Position numbers and translations under genes: made by a program
Notes under the pieces: model-generated
Seen by the model: the letters and a program-made list of their open reading frames with translations, nothing else
Database searches by the model: none
Told to the model about the DNA's origin: nothing
Shown: piece by piece, positions 31,945-43,477 of the stretch
Layout: each line of letters begins with the position of its first letter
Numbering within the stretch: the stretch's first letter is position 1
Source: Piezodorus guildinii
Lineage: Eukaryota > Arthropoda > Insecta > Hemiptera > Pentatomidae
Reading direction: 5' to 3'
DNA: 64,000 nt
NCBI GenBank assembly: GCA_023052935.1
Contig: CM041297.1
Location: forward strand, 105,639,563-105,703,562

Positions 31945-33140
31945 AAATACATTGTTTTGAACTCGGCAATGGTTCTTGGCCATTTAACTTGTATCTAAAT
32001 TGACAGTGTTTTGCTGGTTCGTCTTTCTTTAGAGTTTTTTATTAATTTATTGCTATACATACAAGTTGATAGCTTTTACAGCTGTTTAAATTGTAATGCA
32101 TAATATAATTATTCGAAAATAATCGACCATTGTGTAATAACTTAATTAAATGAAACGAATTCTGATTATAGAGGTACGTTATATGACTTAATGCTACTGG
32201 AGTACCTCTATATGATCCTGAAAAAAACGCCCCTTAAGATACCTACACAGCTAGAAACATTAGTCGGTTAGCGTTGTTTGTATTATGTAACTAAAGTTAC
32301 ATAATAAAAAAAAGTTATTTATTTCTTTATCTTTTAAGTTCTCCTTTTGCTCTTATTAAATGTGGTGCAGGAAATGCGGCAGAGCTATTCTGCACTCCCT
32401 CTCGTCCTCCAGACCCTTTGGACTGCAGACATCCTCCATGGGTTTGCGGATGTTGCCAGAAGGCCAGACGCTCACACGCACACACACACACACGCACACA
32501 CACACACTCATACACACACACAAAGACCGAACAGAAAATCAATAGGACGAGGAGTGGTGTTGATTAAATGTTCCCCCACATGCATTATACATAGGCCTGG
32601 AGGGGGGGAGGCTCCTGATGATTTACTTAAATATTAATGTTCCTGCGTGCGACTGTTGGTGTGCGTGGCCTAGGCCCGATGTATATCCATTACCCCCGCC
32701 ATCGCTGTCAGTTCCTCCAGCCGGTACCCAGGTCTCGTACCCCGGCAGATCCTGGAGGATAACCCTTCCGATAGCGTGGGTATTCGCTCCGGAACTTATT
32801 CATCATCCTTACACCTGCCATCTCCTTATCCCATTAGCATCTCTTTGCCCTTTCTCCTCCTCCTTAAGATGGATCGACCGTTCTGGGCCGAAACTTGTAT
32901 CAGTTCCCTACAGCTCAAGATGCAGCGATAAACTATGGTGATGGAATGCCTTTTTGATGTATGTACATACTACTAGTTTTTTTTTTTTAATTTTCTCGCT
33001 AGTGATGTAGGTGAATAATATTTGGTAATCAGATAAAATAAAAAATATCTTTAATATTGAAAAAAAATAAAAGAAACCGATTTTCTGAATTAAGGTTTAA
33101 TATTGGATAGAAAATGTAAGAATCTCAAATTTATAGTCAC
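31945..33140. other. Mixed noncoding DNA with GC-richer islands
   Basis: 32355-32470 and 32580-32940 are much less AT-rich than the rest and have open frames of about 95-107 codons on +. The proteins resemble nothing that I recognise. They may be TE remnants or parts of host transcripts. Confidence 0.3.
32468..32523. repeat. (AC)n microsatellite
   Basis: CA/AC dinucleotides with occasional cgc and ctcat interruptions. Confidence 0.9.
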
Positions 33141-33144
33141 AAAG

Positions 33145-33302
33145 GAAAGGAGATGGCCTCACGACCTACTCCATTAAATTGACAATGAAGTGCTACCACT
33201 GGGTAGTTTCTTCACCTGCCGGTATCAAGCCCACTTGATCTATTAACACATTTACTTAATGTATTTTATAGTATAATACAGTTGTAAATTTCTTTAAAAA
33301 AA
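33145..33302 (+). mobile_element. LINE family B 3' end fragment
   Basis: Starts ggagatggcctcacgaccta, the end of ORF2, and continues gaagtgctaccactgggtag and tacagttgtaaatttc. This is the same 3' UTR as at 43345-43477 and 56772-56915, so it is an extremely 5'-truncated copy. Confidence 0.75.
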
Positions 33303-33363
33303 ATTATAGTTATTGATAACATTTCATACTAAAGTATTATTTAAAATATTGTTTTTGATTTTA

Positions 33364-33606
33364 AAGCGGCGTGGTCAAGTGGATAAGAGGATCAGTCTAC
33401 TGTTCACCGAGATCTAACATGGTCGGATAATTATTTATCACATCCAGTCTCTATAAAGTGGGTACCCAATAATAGGAAAAAATCAGAAAGCGTGATCTTC
33501 GCTGAATCTCATTACTGCCTTTGGTCTAGAAACTGTACGAATTTCTTATATACTGAGCCCAAGACCCTTCATGGGTTATAGGGGTACATTTTTTTATTTT
33601 TTTATT
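33364..33606 (+). mobile_element. SINE1 copy, decayed
   Basis: aaagcggcgtggtcaagtgg head (box A tggtcaagtgg), lost box B, body ctataaagtgggtacccaa and acccttcatgggttataggg, then a T-rich end. Confidence 0.75.
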
Positions 33607-33929
33607 CTGGTTAACTTCTAAATTAATGAATGTACAAATTCATTAATAATAATAATAATTTTATATCTCTTTGACTGTTTTTTTATCTTTATATAGTTTT
33701 ATTTACACCTGTCATGAAGTTGTCAATTCAGTAAATTTGATAGGGTCAGGTTTTGATCCTGTGGCCTAATAGGCGTGAAGAATAGAGTAATACTAAATAC
33801 TAAAGAAATGAGTAATACCAGCTGAATCTCTTCCTGGCTTGATTCCTATTTTTCATTTATGTCAGGATGTCCCTAATCCAACTATAGCCTTCTATGGGTA
33901 TAAGTTGTGGCCATGGTTTGTATTGAATT

Positions 33930-33943
33930 AATATTCCCTTGTA
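33930..33943 (+). repeat. Left target-site duplication of LINE
   Basis: aatattcccttgta, repeated exactly at 38522-38535 on the other side of the full-length LINE. Adjacent bases differ, which fixes the TSD at 14 bp. Confidence 0.85.
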
Positions 33944-34263
33944 TAACAGCTGATGCGCTCGATGATAACAGTCATACGTTACATCGTCTCTCAGATTTTT
34001 GCTTTTTTCAGTAGGAATTCGCTAGAATTCAGTCTGGAGAACATCACTAGACCTCAGGAATATTACGGCAGTGAATATTGGAGAAGTTTCGGTAAGCAAA
34101 GTTATAATTTACTTTGTACAATCACGAAAAAGTGAAAGGAGGGTCACTGATCAGCTGATTGCCGCTAGCTCGGCAAGCTCGGGCTTGCTTTTCTTTTAAT
34201 TATCTTTCTTTTATCTTTAATTCTTATCTCATTATTTATTTATTATTATTATTTTCTTAATCA

Positions 34264-35580
34264 ATGAGATATTTTCATCAAGTCATGTCCTCAAAGTCTG
34301 CAAGTAAAAGATCTAGATCTGCAGGTTCTAACTCGTCTCCCACAAAACAGAGACCCCGCCGTGAACAAAATAAAAAAATGATTCCACCAGCGACCGCGTC
34401 AGCTACCTCATTAGGATCTGAACCACAGCCCAGCACATCATCACAAGGAATAACTGATGAATCTCCGTTTTTTACACCGAATCCATTTCAGATCCTCCAA
34501 AATGAAAAAGAAACCATGGAATCTTCTCCTATACCCAGAGAACCACTACCTCCACCAATATTTGTTAAAAATATTAAAAATTTTAAACTGATGTGTGTGC
34601 ATTTAAACAAAGTAACAGATCCTAATAGTTATTATTGTATAAGTAGAACCAATGATACTAAAATATCTCCGACTACTGCTGAAACCTACAGAAAGATTGT
34701 AAAATATCTGACTGAGACCAAAGCTGACTTTCATACTTATCAGCTGCGCCAAGAGAGAGCATTAAGGGTCGTAATCAGAAACCTACATTCCTCAACACCC
34801 GTTGAAGCAATCAAAGAAGAACTGACAGAATTAGGATTCCAAGTGAGGCAAGTCACCAACGTTCTAAAAGATAAAAGTCCACTGCCTCTATTCTTCGTGG
34901 ACTTGGAACCATCAGCAGGAGTCGAAAAAATCTATGACCTCAGCAGACTGTACTATACCCGTGTAAAAGTTGAAAAACCTTACACAAAGAAAGAAATAGT
35001 CCAGTGCCATAACTGTCAGGCATATGGTCATACCAAAAGTTATTGCCATCACATACCACGCTGTGTGAAATGCGGTGAACAGCATAAAACAGAAGAATGT
35101 ACAAGATCAAGATCAGCACCCGCTGTATGTGCTCTGTGCCTCAAGGACCACCCGGCTAACTACAAGGGATGTGAAATCTACAAGAAACTCAGAACCAGAT
35201 ACAAAAAACCTCAGGATCCGAATGAAACAGCTGTACCAACCAGAAGCAGAAGAGAACCATCTAAACTTGTAAATTCTAACGTGTCATTTGCCCACTTGCT
35301 TGGAGGTGGTAACCAGAATCATGAAGTCGAGGCACTGCCGGAACAACATTTTCCTCAACATTCTCAATCTATTGTACAAGAATCTATCCCTCAAAGTTTA
35401 CCTAATCTTCAAAAAACTCCTCAACATCAAATTTCTCATATCCCTCCACCATCAAACGTCACAGATCTTACCAGTCTAATGACATCGTTCATCTCCGAAA
35501 TCAAATCTCTTGTTATGCCGCTTATATCACTCCTTACAAATCTAGTATGGAATCTAATCCCTGCCTTGAAAAATCCTTAA
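34264..35580 (+). CDS. LINE ORF1, zinc-knuckle nucleic-acid-binding protein
   Basis: 438 codons. Predicted nucleocapsid-like protein that binds the element's RNA and forms particles with ORF2. Basic, Ser-rich N-terminus (about 1-40), a Pro-rich stretch, then a compact region of RRM-like/PRE-C2HC type around residues 115-240 (VRNLH-like hydrophobic blocks). Three C-rich knuckles follow: C248-x2-C-x4-H-x4-C261, C267-x2-C-x3-H-x4-C279 and CALC...H......C near 290. The C-terminus is hydrophobic. The ATG at 34264 opens the frame. A second ATG at 34285 in frame could serve instead. It ends TAA directly before the ATG of ORF2. Identification from motif order is strong and the role is inferred from Jockey elements. 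Confidence 0.85.
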   Translation: MRYFHQVMSSKSASKRSRSAGSNSSPTKQRPRREQNKKMIPPATASATSLGSEPQPSTSSQGITDESPFFTPNPFQILQNEKETMESSPIPREPLPPPIFVKNIKNFKLMCVHLNKVTDPNSYYCISRTNDTKISPTTAETYRKIVKYLTETKADFHTYQLRQERALRVVIRNLHSSTPVEAIKEELTELGFQVRQVTNVLKDKSPLPLFFVDLEPSAGVEKIYDLSRLYYTRVKVEKPYTKKEIVQCHNCQAYGHTKSYCHHIPRCVKCGEQHKTEECTRSRSAPAVCALCLKDHPANYKGCEIYKKLRTRYKKPQDPNETAVPTRSRREPSKLVNSNVSFAHLLGGGNQNHEVEALPEQHFPQHSQSIVQESIPQSLPNLQKTPQHQISHIPPPSNVTDLTSLMTSFISEIKSLVMPLISLLTNLVWNLIPALKNP

Positions 35581-38265
35581 ATGACTTCACCTAACTCCTT
35601 ATCCATTCTCCTTTGGAATGCGAATGGTGTTAGAAATCATACTGACGAACTGACAGCGTTGTTGCAAGACAAAACAATCGATGTTGCACTTATAACTGAA
35701 ACAAGACTAACGACTAAACAGTACTTCAAAATACCGCAATACATGACATACCGTACTGACCACCCAGACGGTAAAGCCCATGCCGGTTCTGCTATCATTG
35801 TCCACCAATCCCTCTCTCATCATTTACTCCCACTTCCCACCTATGATTTCCTACAAGCCACAGCCATAGTAATCAAGACTTTTTCCTTTCCGGTAACCCT
35901 CACATCTGCATATTGCCCTCCTAAACATTCCATTTCCAATTCTGAATTTGTATCCTTCCTGGATTCCTTAGGAAATCGTTTCATTCTGGGTGCAGACTTA
36001 AACGCCAACCATCAGCAGTGGGGTTCCAGAACCACGAATTCTCGGGGACGAAATTTGCTGTTTGCACTCAACTCCCGAAATTTTAATATCCTGCCTCCTG
36101 ACTCCCCTACCTACTGGCCAACCGATCCTAACCGCAATCCTGACATCCTCGACTTCTTTATCCACAGCGGATTAGGCTCTCTCAACTTGTCTTTAACTCG
36201 CCTTGATGAACTATCCTCAGACCATAGTCCACTGATCCTAAAAGTATCTCTCACTCCAATTCCAAAACCCATTCCACCATCATTCATCCGAGGCCCTGTC
36301 AACTGGAACCTTTTCCGCCAAATCCTGACCGATAATATTGACCTCAGAGTAACCCTCAAAACCCAAGATGACCTAGATAATTCCGTCTATTCCTTTACCA
36401 CCGCCATCCAACAAGCTGTCTGGACTGCTTCCTCTCCTAAACACTCCAATATAAATCCAGACCAAAATCATTTTCCACAACCTATTATAGACCTTATCCA
36501 CACCAAACGCCGAGCAAGATCATTATGGCAGCGCACCCGACACCCAACAGATCGCCGCTCCTATAACTTCTATTGTAGACAATTGAAGAGGGAGTTGGCG
36601 AACTTCCGTTCCCAGTCCTTTAATTCCTACCTCTCCTCTCTATCAGCTCGTGATAATTCCCTGTGGAATGTCACGAAAAAGATCCTAAAATACCATCATG
36701 TTTCCCATCCTCTCCGACGTGGTGATGACTCCTGGGCTGCGTCTGATGAAGATAAAGCCGAGGAATTCGCCACACACCTCTCCAAAGTATTCACTCCTCA
36801 CCCGGAATCCCACATCAATCACACCGCAAAAGTGCAAGACTTTCTTATGTCACCGATTCCACTTTCCCTACCTCCTAAAGCTATTAATCCCTCTGAGGTC
36901 AAATATCTTCTCCAAAAACTGACTCTCCGTAAATCTCCTGGACACGATCTCCTTACTCCCCAGATCCTCCGACAACTTCCGCAGAAAGCTATTATATTCC
37001 TTACTTATATTTACAACTGCATCCTCCGCACCACCTATTTTCCACTGTTATGGAAACATTCCACCATCATCCTTTTTTTAAAACCAGGTAAACCTTCCAA
37101 CAACACTTCATCCTACAGGCCTATTAGTCTACTCCCCATCCTCTCAAAAATCTTCGAAAGGCTTCTCCTAAAACGTTTCCTACCCATATTAGAATCTCAA
37201 AATCTTCCTTCCCATCAGTTTGGATTCCGTCCTCAGCATTCCACAGTTCAACAGGGGCTCCGAGTTGTAGACCATATTTCCTCAGCTCTTGAATGCAAAG
37301 AGTATTGTTCTGGTGCGTTTCTGGACATTGCGCAAGCTTTTGACCGGGTATGGCACACTGGATTACTCTTCAAGCTGAAAACCCATTTACCCCAGTCCCT
37401 ATACCTCATTCTCCGATCCTATCTCTCGAACCGTTCCTTCCGAGTTCGCTGTGGTGAAGAATTTTCTAACCTTTATCCCGTTGAGGCCGGTGTTCCTCAA
37501 GGCAGCGTCTTGGGACCCATCCTCTACATCCTTTACACTGCTGATATTCCTACACATCCTGATACCTTTCTGGCAACTTTTGCAGACGACACCGCCATCC
37601 TATCATCCAGTTCCAATCCTGAAACAGCATCCTTAAACCTTCAGAGACACCTTTTCCTTATCGAACACTGGTGTAATAACTGGCGTGTAAAGGTGAACGA
37701 AGCCAAATGTAAATACATAACCTTTACTCTTAGACGAAAATCCTGTCCGCCAGTTTATTTCAACTCATTACCGATTCCTCTCTCAGATACAGTCCGGTAT
37801 CTTGGCTTACTGTTAGACAAAAGATTGACTTGGAACCCACATACAAGACTTAAAAGACAAGAACTCAACCGACGATTCGGACAGTTATACCGACTACTCA
37901 ACAGAAAATCTGAACTTACAGTTGAAAACAAATTATTAATCTACAAGACAATACTGAAGCCCATCTGGACCTACGGACTTGAACTGTGGGGGACAGCTAA
38001 ACGTTCTAACATCAAACGCATTCAATCCTTTCAATCCAAAGTCCTCCGTACAATAGTAAATGCTCCTTATTATGTCTCCAATTATACCTTGCACCACGAC
38101 CTTAATGTTCCATTTATTTCAGACCTAATTCCATCCAAATTTTTCAAATTCCACCAGAACCTCATTCATCATCCTAATCCTTTAGCTCAATCCCTTTCCA
38201 GCTCCACTCATCCATACAACCCACCTAGAAGGTTGAAACGGCAGTGGCCCCGCGACCTTTTGTAA
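35581..38265 (+). CDS. LINE ORF2, endonuclease and reverse transcriptase
   Basis: 894 codons. It makes the nick and copies the RNA at the target. The N-terminus (LLWNANGVRNH) starts an exonuclease/endonuclease/phosphatase fold: E in ITETRL, GADLNA, and S213-D214-H215 in SSDHSPL. RT motifs: FRPQHSTVQQ, DIAQAFDRVWH (motif A), AGVPQGSVLGP (motif B) and F667-A-D-D670 (motif C), then YLGLLLDKRLTWNPH. No RNase H follows. The C-terminus is RRLKRQWPRDLL. Length and order match Jockey ORF2. There are no stops or frameshifts, so it could be functional. Translation must start at the ATG that directly follows the ORF1 stop (taaatg), which suggests reinitiation or a similar mechanism. Confidence 0.92.
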   Translation: MTSPNSLSILLWNANGVRNHTDELTALLQDKTIDVALITETRLTTKQYFKIPQYMTYRTDHPDGKAHAGSAIIVHQSLSHHLLPLPTYDFLQATAIVIKTFSFPVTLTSAYCPPKHSISNSEFVSFLDSLGNRFILGADLNANHQQWGSRTTNSRGRNLLFALNSRNFNILPPDSPTYWPTDPNRNPDILDFFIHSGLGSLNLSLTRLDELSSDHSPLILKVSLTPIPKPIPPSFIRGPVNWNLFRQILTDNIDLRVTLKTQDDLDNSVYSFTTAIQQAVWTASSPKHSNINPDQNHFPQPIIDLIHTKRRARSLWQRTRHPTDRRSYNFYCRQLKRELANFRSQSFNSYLSSLSARDNSLWNVTKKILKYHHVSHPLRRGDDSWAASDEDKAEEFATHLSKVFTPHPESHINHTAKVQDFLMSPIPLSLPPKAINPSEVKYLLQKLTLRKSPGHDLLTPQILRQLPQKAIIFLTYIYNCILRTTYFPLLWKHSTIILFLKPGKPSNNTSSYRPISLLPILSKIFERLLLKRFLPILESQNLPSHQFGFRPQHSTVQQGLRVVDHISSALECKEYCSGAFLDIAQAFDRVWHTGLLFKLKTHLPQSLYLILRSYLSNRSFRVRCGEEFSNLYPVEAGVPQGSVLGPILYILYTADIPTHPDTFLATFADDTAILSSSSNPETASLNLQRHLFLIEHWCNNWRVKVNEAKCKYITFTLRRKSCPPVYFNSLPIPLSDTVRYLGLLLDKRLTWNPHTRLKRQELNRRFGQLYRLLNRKSELTVENKLLIYKTILKPIWTYGLELWGTAKRSNIKRIQSFQSKVLRTIVNAPYYVSNYTLHHDLNVPFISDLIPSKFFKFHQNLIHHPNPLAQSLSSSTHPYNPPRRLKRQWPRDLL

Positions 38266-38535
38266 ATATATTGGAGTTCTAGCACTGGCTAGATTCTCCA
38301 CTCAATGTGATGTATGTATGAGTGTGTGTATGTGTATATAAGTATAAGTGAATTATTGACTTTTGTATTGATTCATTATTGTGTATATATTTTATTGTAA
38401 TTTTATGTTGTGTAAATATTGTATGAATGTAGTATGTTTGATATCATTCAGCAATACTATTAATGTCCAAATTGGGACAGATTGTAAAATTTTCTCAATA
38501 AAAATTGTTATTACTATGGAAAATATTCCCTTGTA

Positions 38536-41099
38536 AGTTGTGAAAACATTTGTAGAGGATCCGAATCTGTACGTTGATTGTTGATATCCACATCTTTAAG
38601 TATACTAATGGTAAGTATACGTAAACAGAATTTTTAATAGTTCTGAAAGTTTTGAGTTGCAAAATGTGTGTTTTACAAAAGTATAATTGGGGTTCAATAA
38701 TTATTGATATTAAAAACGCATATCTGTGCTATAATCATTCTGTATCATTTTATTTTTACCAACCTCTAGCGAGATATCTCTCCATATTTTTATGCGTTTT
38801 GTAATATTAAAAAACAACAACATTAAAACATTGAATTTCTCGTTTTGTTTAATTTTTTCTACAGTTTGTATGGTTGTAAGTCAAGAGCTCATTACCACGT
38901 TTATTAATATTTAAGAAACTCATTTTTAAAATTTATATTCAACTTATTATCAATAAAAAATTGTTTTTTGTTTTTTTTTTACTCAAATGCATTTATTTTA
39001 TTTTTTTATTTTATTCGATAGTAAGTAGGTCAATATTTTATTACATTCTATTGGAGTTACACATGAAAACTAAAAAGAAATATTTGTTATTTGTTTTTAG
39101 TATTACTATCATATTCTTTTAGAGTTTTACTTACTAAACAAACTAATGACCGTCGTTACTCGAAACGTCCATAAGTAATAAAGATATAAAAAAAAAAAAC
39201 TTTAGTAAAAACTAAGTTGGGTATACAAAACTTACGAAAATACTAAATATTTGTACGAATACCATTGACGTCTATTATATTTTACGTTCCATGAAGTAGA
39301 AATATTTTTTCCGTCTTCCCCCATCTCATCAACCTAAAACTGCATTCTAAACAGTCGATAGGAAGGGGTCCCTTCTTATACGGTTATTTGTATTCCATCT
39401 GCATGATGAGTACATCACTACCCTCTGTAGCATTCATTAATATGTTTATTGTTAATTATTATTATTTTATTTGTTATATGATTAAGTAAGTACATTAATA
39501 TATACCTGGACAACTTAATCCATCGAATTTTTATCTTTTATTTAACATAACATTAATTATTTTTATAAATTTACATCACACTTAGACACTTTTCATTGAT
39601 CAAATTGCTCAAATCCAGAATTATGAAACTCAGAAAAAAGGCCATTATTTGAAGGAAAAATGCAGCTTTACTTTTTCACCTAATTATAACTACTTACATA
39701 TTATTATCATATAAAGAATATAATAGTTATTCTTTAAGTAAAATAATAATATGCTACTTACTACTACTTAAGTAAAATAAAAATATGCTACTTATAAACT
39801 ACAATACAACCCCTCGTATCTGCTCAGACTAGGAAGTAACCCTTTTCTCCTCCATTTTTAAACTATATTCTGCCTCGCAACAATTTACTATTTTGAAGAT
39901 CAATGAGCACTTGTTACACATATACATATCAATAAAAAGTAGTAGAAAGAAATGCCTGTTTCGTATTGCCTTATGTGAAATTTAAGTTTGGCAACATTTT
40001 ATTTTTCATTAAACGATCATAACCAAAATCTTGTTCAAAAAAATTCAGTTCTATTACCCAAAGTGATTAATAGTTATGAATATTAAAGGATTTTGATCTG
40101 TACTAATAAAAAATAATAATATCATTAAAATTGGATAGGCTTATCAAATCTATGTAGTACAGAAATTAAATTTATTTTAATCTTCTTCTATCTTTTTTTT
40201 TATATTTATTTATACTTATATATAAATTATATTTATATAGTATAAATTATTTATATATTATATATATTGTACATGATGATAAACTATTTTTTTAACTGAG
40301 TCTTATACATTTTTTTTTGTTTGTAAATTAAGTAATTATAATTTTTCTCACAACATTAATCATTTCATCCGAATAAGCTCTAATACAATGCCTTGAATTT
40401 CCAAATTAAGGCTATAATTTAACAGAAAAATCTATAAAAAATCTGATTTTCACAGCTCCTGCATCGCATTGTTTTTTGTACATATTCTATCTGAAATCTT
40501 ACATTTTATTTCTATTACAGAAATTTAGTTGATGAGTTGAGTTTTTTATAAGTCATTAATATTATTTAAGTTAGATCGCTTTTATTAGTACAAAAATAAA
40601 TAAATAATAATAATATTTTTGAAGAATTAGATAGACTTACCAAAATTGTATCGAAGAAATAATAAATTAAGAGAAATGAAGAAAAGAAATTTATTTAAGT
40701 CGATGGGGATTTGTGTATATTATATCGATTCTTTTATTAATTTTTTGTTTTGTAAATATCGTATCACAATTGTTACTGTCATAATTGAGGAAATTTTTAA
40801 TATTACCGAATAAAGCGTTTACAAATAAAAACTCCAGCTGTAATATTTTTTTTCTAATCCAATATCAATTTAATTTAGGCTTGTTTTCCTGATTATCTCA
40901 TATAATTAGTCCATGTCAAACAGTTCTAAATAAATTATTAAATCTCTTTAACTTATGCAACAAATAAATATTTCGAAAGTCCGTTTTTCACCTTTTAAAT
41001 CAGCAAACATGAACAGAACTGACTGAAAAATAGTTAAGTCTGACATGTTACATCAGGCTCTAAATATGTTTGAATTTAAAGTGATATGGTAGATTCTGT
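38536..41099. other. AT-rich noncoding DNA
   Basis: No supported gene over 2.5 kb. At 39147-39190 the phrase gaccgtcgttactcgaaacg then tcc and aataaag recalls the cgaaacgtc motif of the foldback element at 52.2 kb. Confidence 0.5.
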
Positions 41100-41275
41100 T
41101 ATTTTAACCGTGGTGCGCCCCCAGGTTATGGAGACACTCAGCCTCTATAAAGTAGGTTCCCGAATCGGGAAGAACCTAATCACCTCCTTGCACAGCCGTT
41201 CGCTGTGAAACAGTACAAATCTTTATAAGTACACAATTCAAGACCCTTCAAGGGTTTTAGAGGTACAGTTTTAAC
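41100..41275 (+). mobile_element. SINE1 body fragment
   Basis: Head missing. The body aggttatggagacactc, ctctataaagtaggttcccg, cacagccgttcgctgtgaaa and acccttcaagggttttagag matches SINE1 and ends ggtacagtttt. Confidence 0.75.
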
Positions 41276-41289
41276 AACAATTATGTTGG

Positions 41290-42330
41290 TATTTGGCTTG
41301 AAACTTGCAATGCATTTTCCTACCCGGAGAGACCGCTCCCTGATCTAAACAGCAGAACCTATCGCAGTATATTTTCCGAATTATAGACAAGGAAGTAGCC
41401 ACCGTAGGGACCCAAGGATGTGGAGAAGTAGTTAGCAGTCCCATGGGTGCATTCTTAGTGAATCTTTAAAAACAGCAGTGTCCCGTGGATCGCTTTGACT
41501 GCCCACACGGATGCTTCTATTTCCTCAGACAGTCCTTTTCATGCTCCCATTTCTTGAGATATTCTATTGAATTTTAGGAATGTATAATAAATATATTGAT
41601 TACTCTTACTTCGATATCATTATAATTATATAGTTTGGTGTCCCACTGCTCGATGTACTCTAGTTAAATGCATTTCTATTTAATTTAACCTAAAACAGAC
41701 CTTAATTGAAATTTTTAATTATTTTTCAATATTTGGTTTCACCAGAGTTTTTTTTATGGCCATTCCTCCCTCTTTCCCTTTTATATTTTAGCACAGAACG
41801 ATTCGAAATGGTATAGGCAAATATAACACTGTTATTCTTCATTAAAAAGGTAAATATGACAATTGTGATAGCTGTTATTCTATACAGATGTATTGCGCAC
41901 TAATTGCCATTCAATTATTTAGTAACTGGAAATACCTCAGCGGGGAACTGAATGTTTGTTGGTTTTATTGAACATAAAAAATTGAACAAATACAGTTGTA
42001 AACGATTTTTATACTAATTTATGGTTGACACTGTCTGTATTGTCCATGGAAATGTATGTATTCATGAAAAGGACTTATAGTGAAAATTATTATGTTAACG
42101 GATTTTTGTTACTTTGTTTGCGTGTTTTCAGATAGGGAAACATGTTAAGTTGTTTCGTTTCGTTAATTATACAATCGTTTTATATCTAAAATATTGTGGA
42201 ATTGTAAATTAGTTCATAAGAAATAAATAAATGGAAATGTTTTTTTATTCATTTGACTTCACTTTATGCTGTCTTGAAAATTTCAAATTCGAGTTTTCAA
42301 CAGAAATAAACTTCTAGTGTTTGTTCTTTT
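41290..42330. other. Noncoding DNA, nothing recognised
   Basis: A less AT-rich patch at 41320-41560 without a recognised gene, followed by AT-rich sequence. Confidence 0.4.
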
Positions 42331-42420
42331 CATTTTATCACTTTATGCTAACGTGACTAATCGGACGAAGCTACAGAGGGAGTCCTAAATTTTGCCTATT
42401 CATGTTTAATTATGTTACTG

Positions 42421-43477
42421 GCACCCGGGACTGCTGTACAAACTCCGTGAATTCCTCCATCCAACATACTTCCTCATCCTCCAGTCCTACCTCTCTGATA
42501 GAACCTTTAAAATCAACCACAATAGTTCCTATTAATCCACTTTTACTAAGTCTGCTGGTGTTCCTCAAGGCAGTATCCTAGGACCCATTCTCTACACAGT
42601 CTATACAGCTGATATCCAAACCCATCCTAACACATTCCTTTCTACCTATGCCGATGACACTTGCGTGCTATCAGTTAATAACGATCCTAGTATTGCCTCT
42701 CAAAACCTCTAATCCCACATCAGAGACCTTGAGGTATGGTGTCAGAATTGGAGAATTAAAATCAACACCAATAAATCCCACCAGATTACCTTTACCCTTC
42801 GTCGTAAACCTATGACATCCTGCCCTACAGTGTCCTTTAATGATATTCCGCTTGTCCCTGTTGAACAGATCCGTTATTTAGACCTTCTGCTTGACAAACG
42901 TCTTACATAGAATCCGCATACAAGACTGAAAAGACAAGAGATTGCTCGCCGATTTCGGTTACTTCAACATTTACTTGACAGACGCTCCAACCTTTCTCTT
43001 TACTACAAAAGACTAATTTACATGACAATCATAAGGCCTATCTGGACTTACGGAGATGAGCTTTGGGGCTCTACTAAACCATCAAACTCTTCCCGTATCC
43101 AATCCTTACAATCCAAAATCCTTCGCAAAATCTTTAACGCTCCTTACTTTGTCACCAACAAAATCATCCACAAAAACCTTAATGTTCCATATGTTGCTGA
43201 TTTGGCCTGTACCAGGTATCACTCCTTCCATGAAAAACTCCACTCCCACTCTAATCCACTAGTTTCAATCCTTGCTTCCACTTCGATTCCTGGCAATCCG
43301 CCGAGGCGTCTGAAAAGAAGATGGCCTCGAGACCTTCTTGTGTAGATTCACTACTGGAGTGCTGCCAATGGGCAGTTTCTCTTCATTTTTTTTTTCATGT
43401 GTATTATCATTGTAGCCTATTTACTTGATGTATGAACATACAGTTGTAAATTTCAATAAATGAATAATAAAAAAAAA
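42421..43477 (+). mobile_element. 5'-truncated LINE family B, nested in SINE2
   Basis: Insertion of about 1.06 kb with TSD aattatgttactg (42408-42420, 43478-43490) and a short poly(A) end. It carries the last part of ORF2 from the region before motif B to the end, then the family-B 3' UTR (ctactggagtgctgccaatg, tacagttgtaaatttcaata). Confidence 0.9.
42432..43345 (+). pseudogene. LINE family B ORF2 C-terminal part, three stops
   Basis: A single frame carries AGVPQGSILGPILY (motif B), TYADDTCVLS (motif C), WCQNWRIKINTNKSHQ, then RLKRQEIARRF, IIRPIWTYGDELWGS and a C-terminus RRLKRRWPRDLLV. In-frame stops at 42533-42535, 42710-42712 and 42908-42910 are the only breaks seen, so decay is moderate. 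Motif C is YADD here against FADD in family A, and the overall sequence is clearly diverged. Family B is thus a separate lineage with the same C-terminal signature. Confidence 0.85.

Larger units (their letters stand above)
33944..38521 (+). mobile_element. Full-length Jockey-like LINE (family A)
   Basis: A 4578-bp element between two 14-bp TSDs, with a 5' UTR of about 320 bp, ORF1 (34264-35580), ORF2 (35581-38265) and a 3' UTR of about 255 bp. Both frames are intact. The 3' end is caataaaaattgttattact, not a poly(A) tail. It is placed in the Jockey group by a zinc-knuckle ORF1, an endonuclease plus RT ORF2 and no RNase H. Other copies here: 48713-51854 and 31217-31937. Confidence 0.9.

Noticed and set aside
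36111..36359. Minus-strand 82-codon frame in LINE ORF2
   Set aside because: Antisense shadow of the endonuclease coding region.
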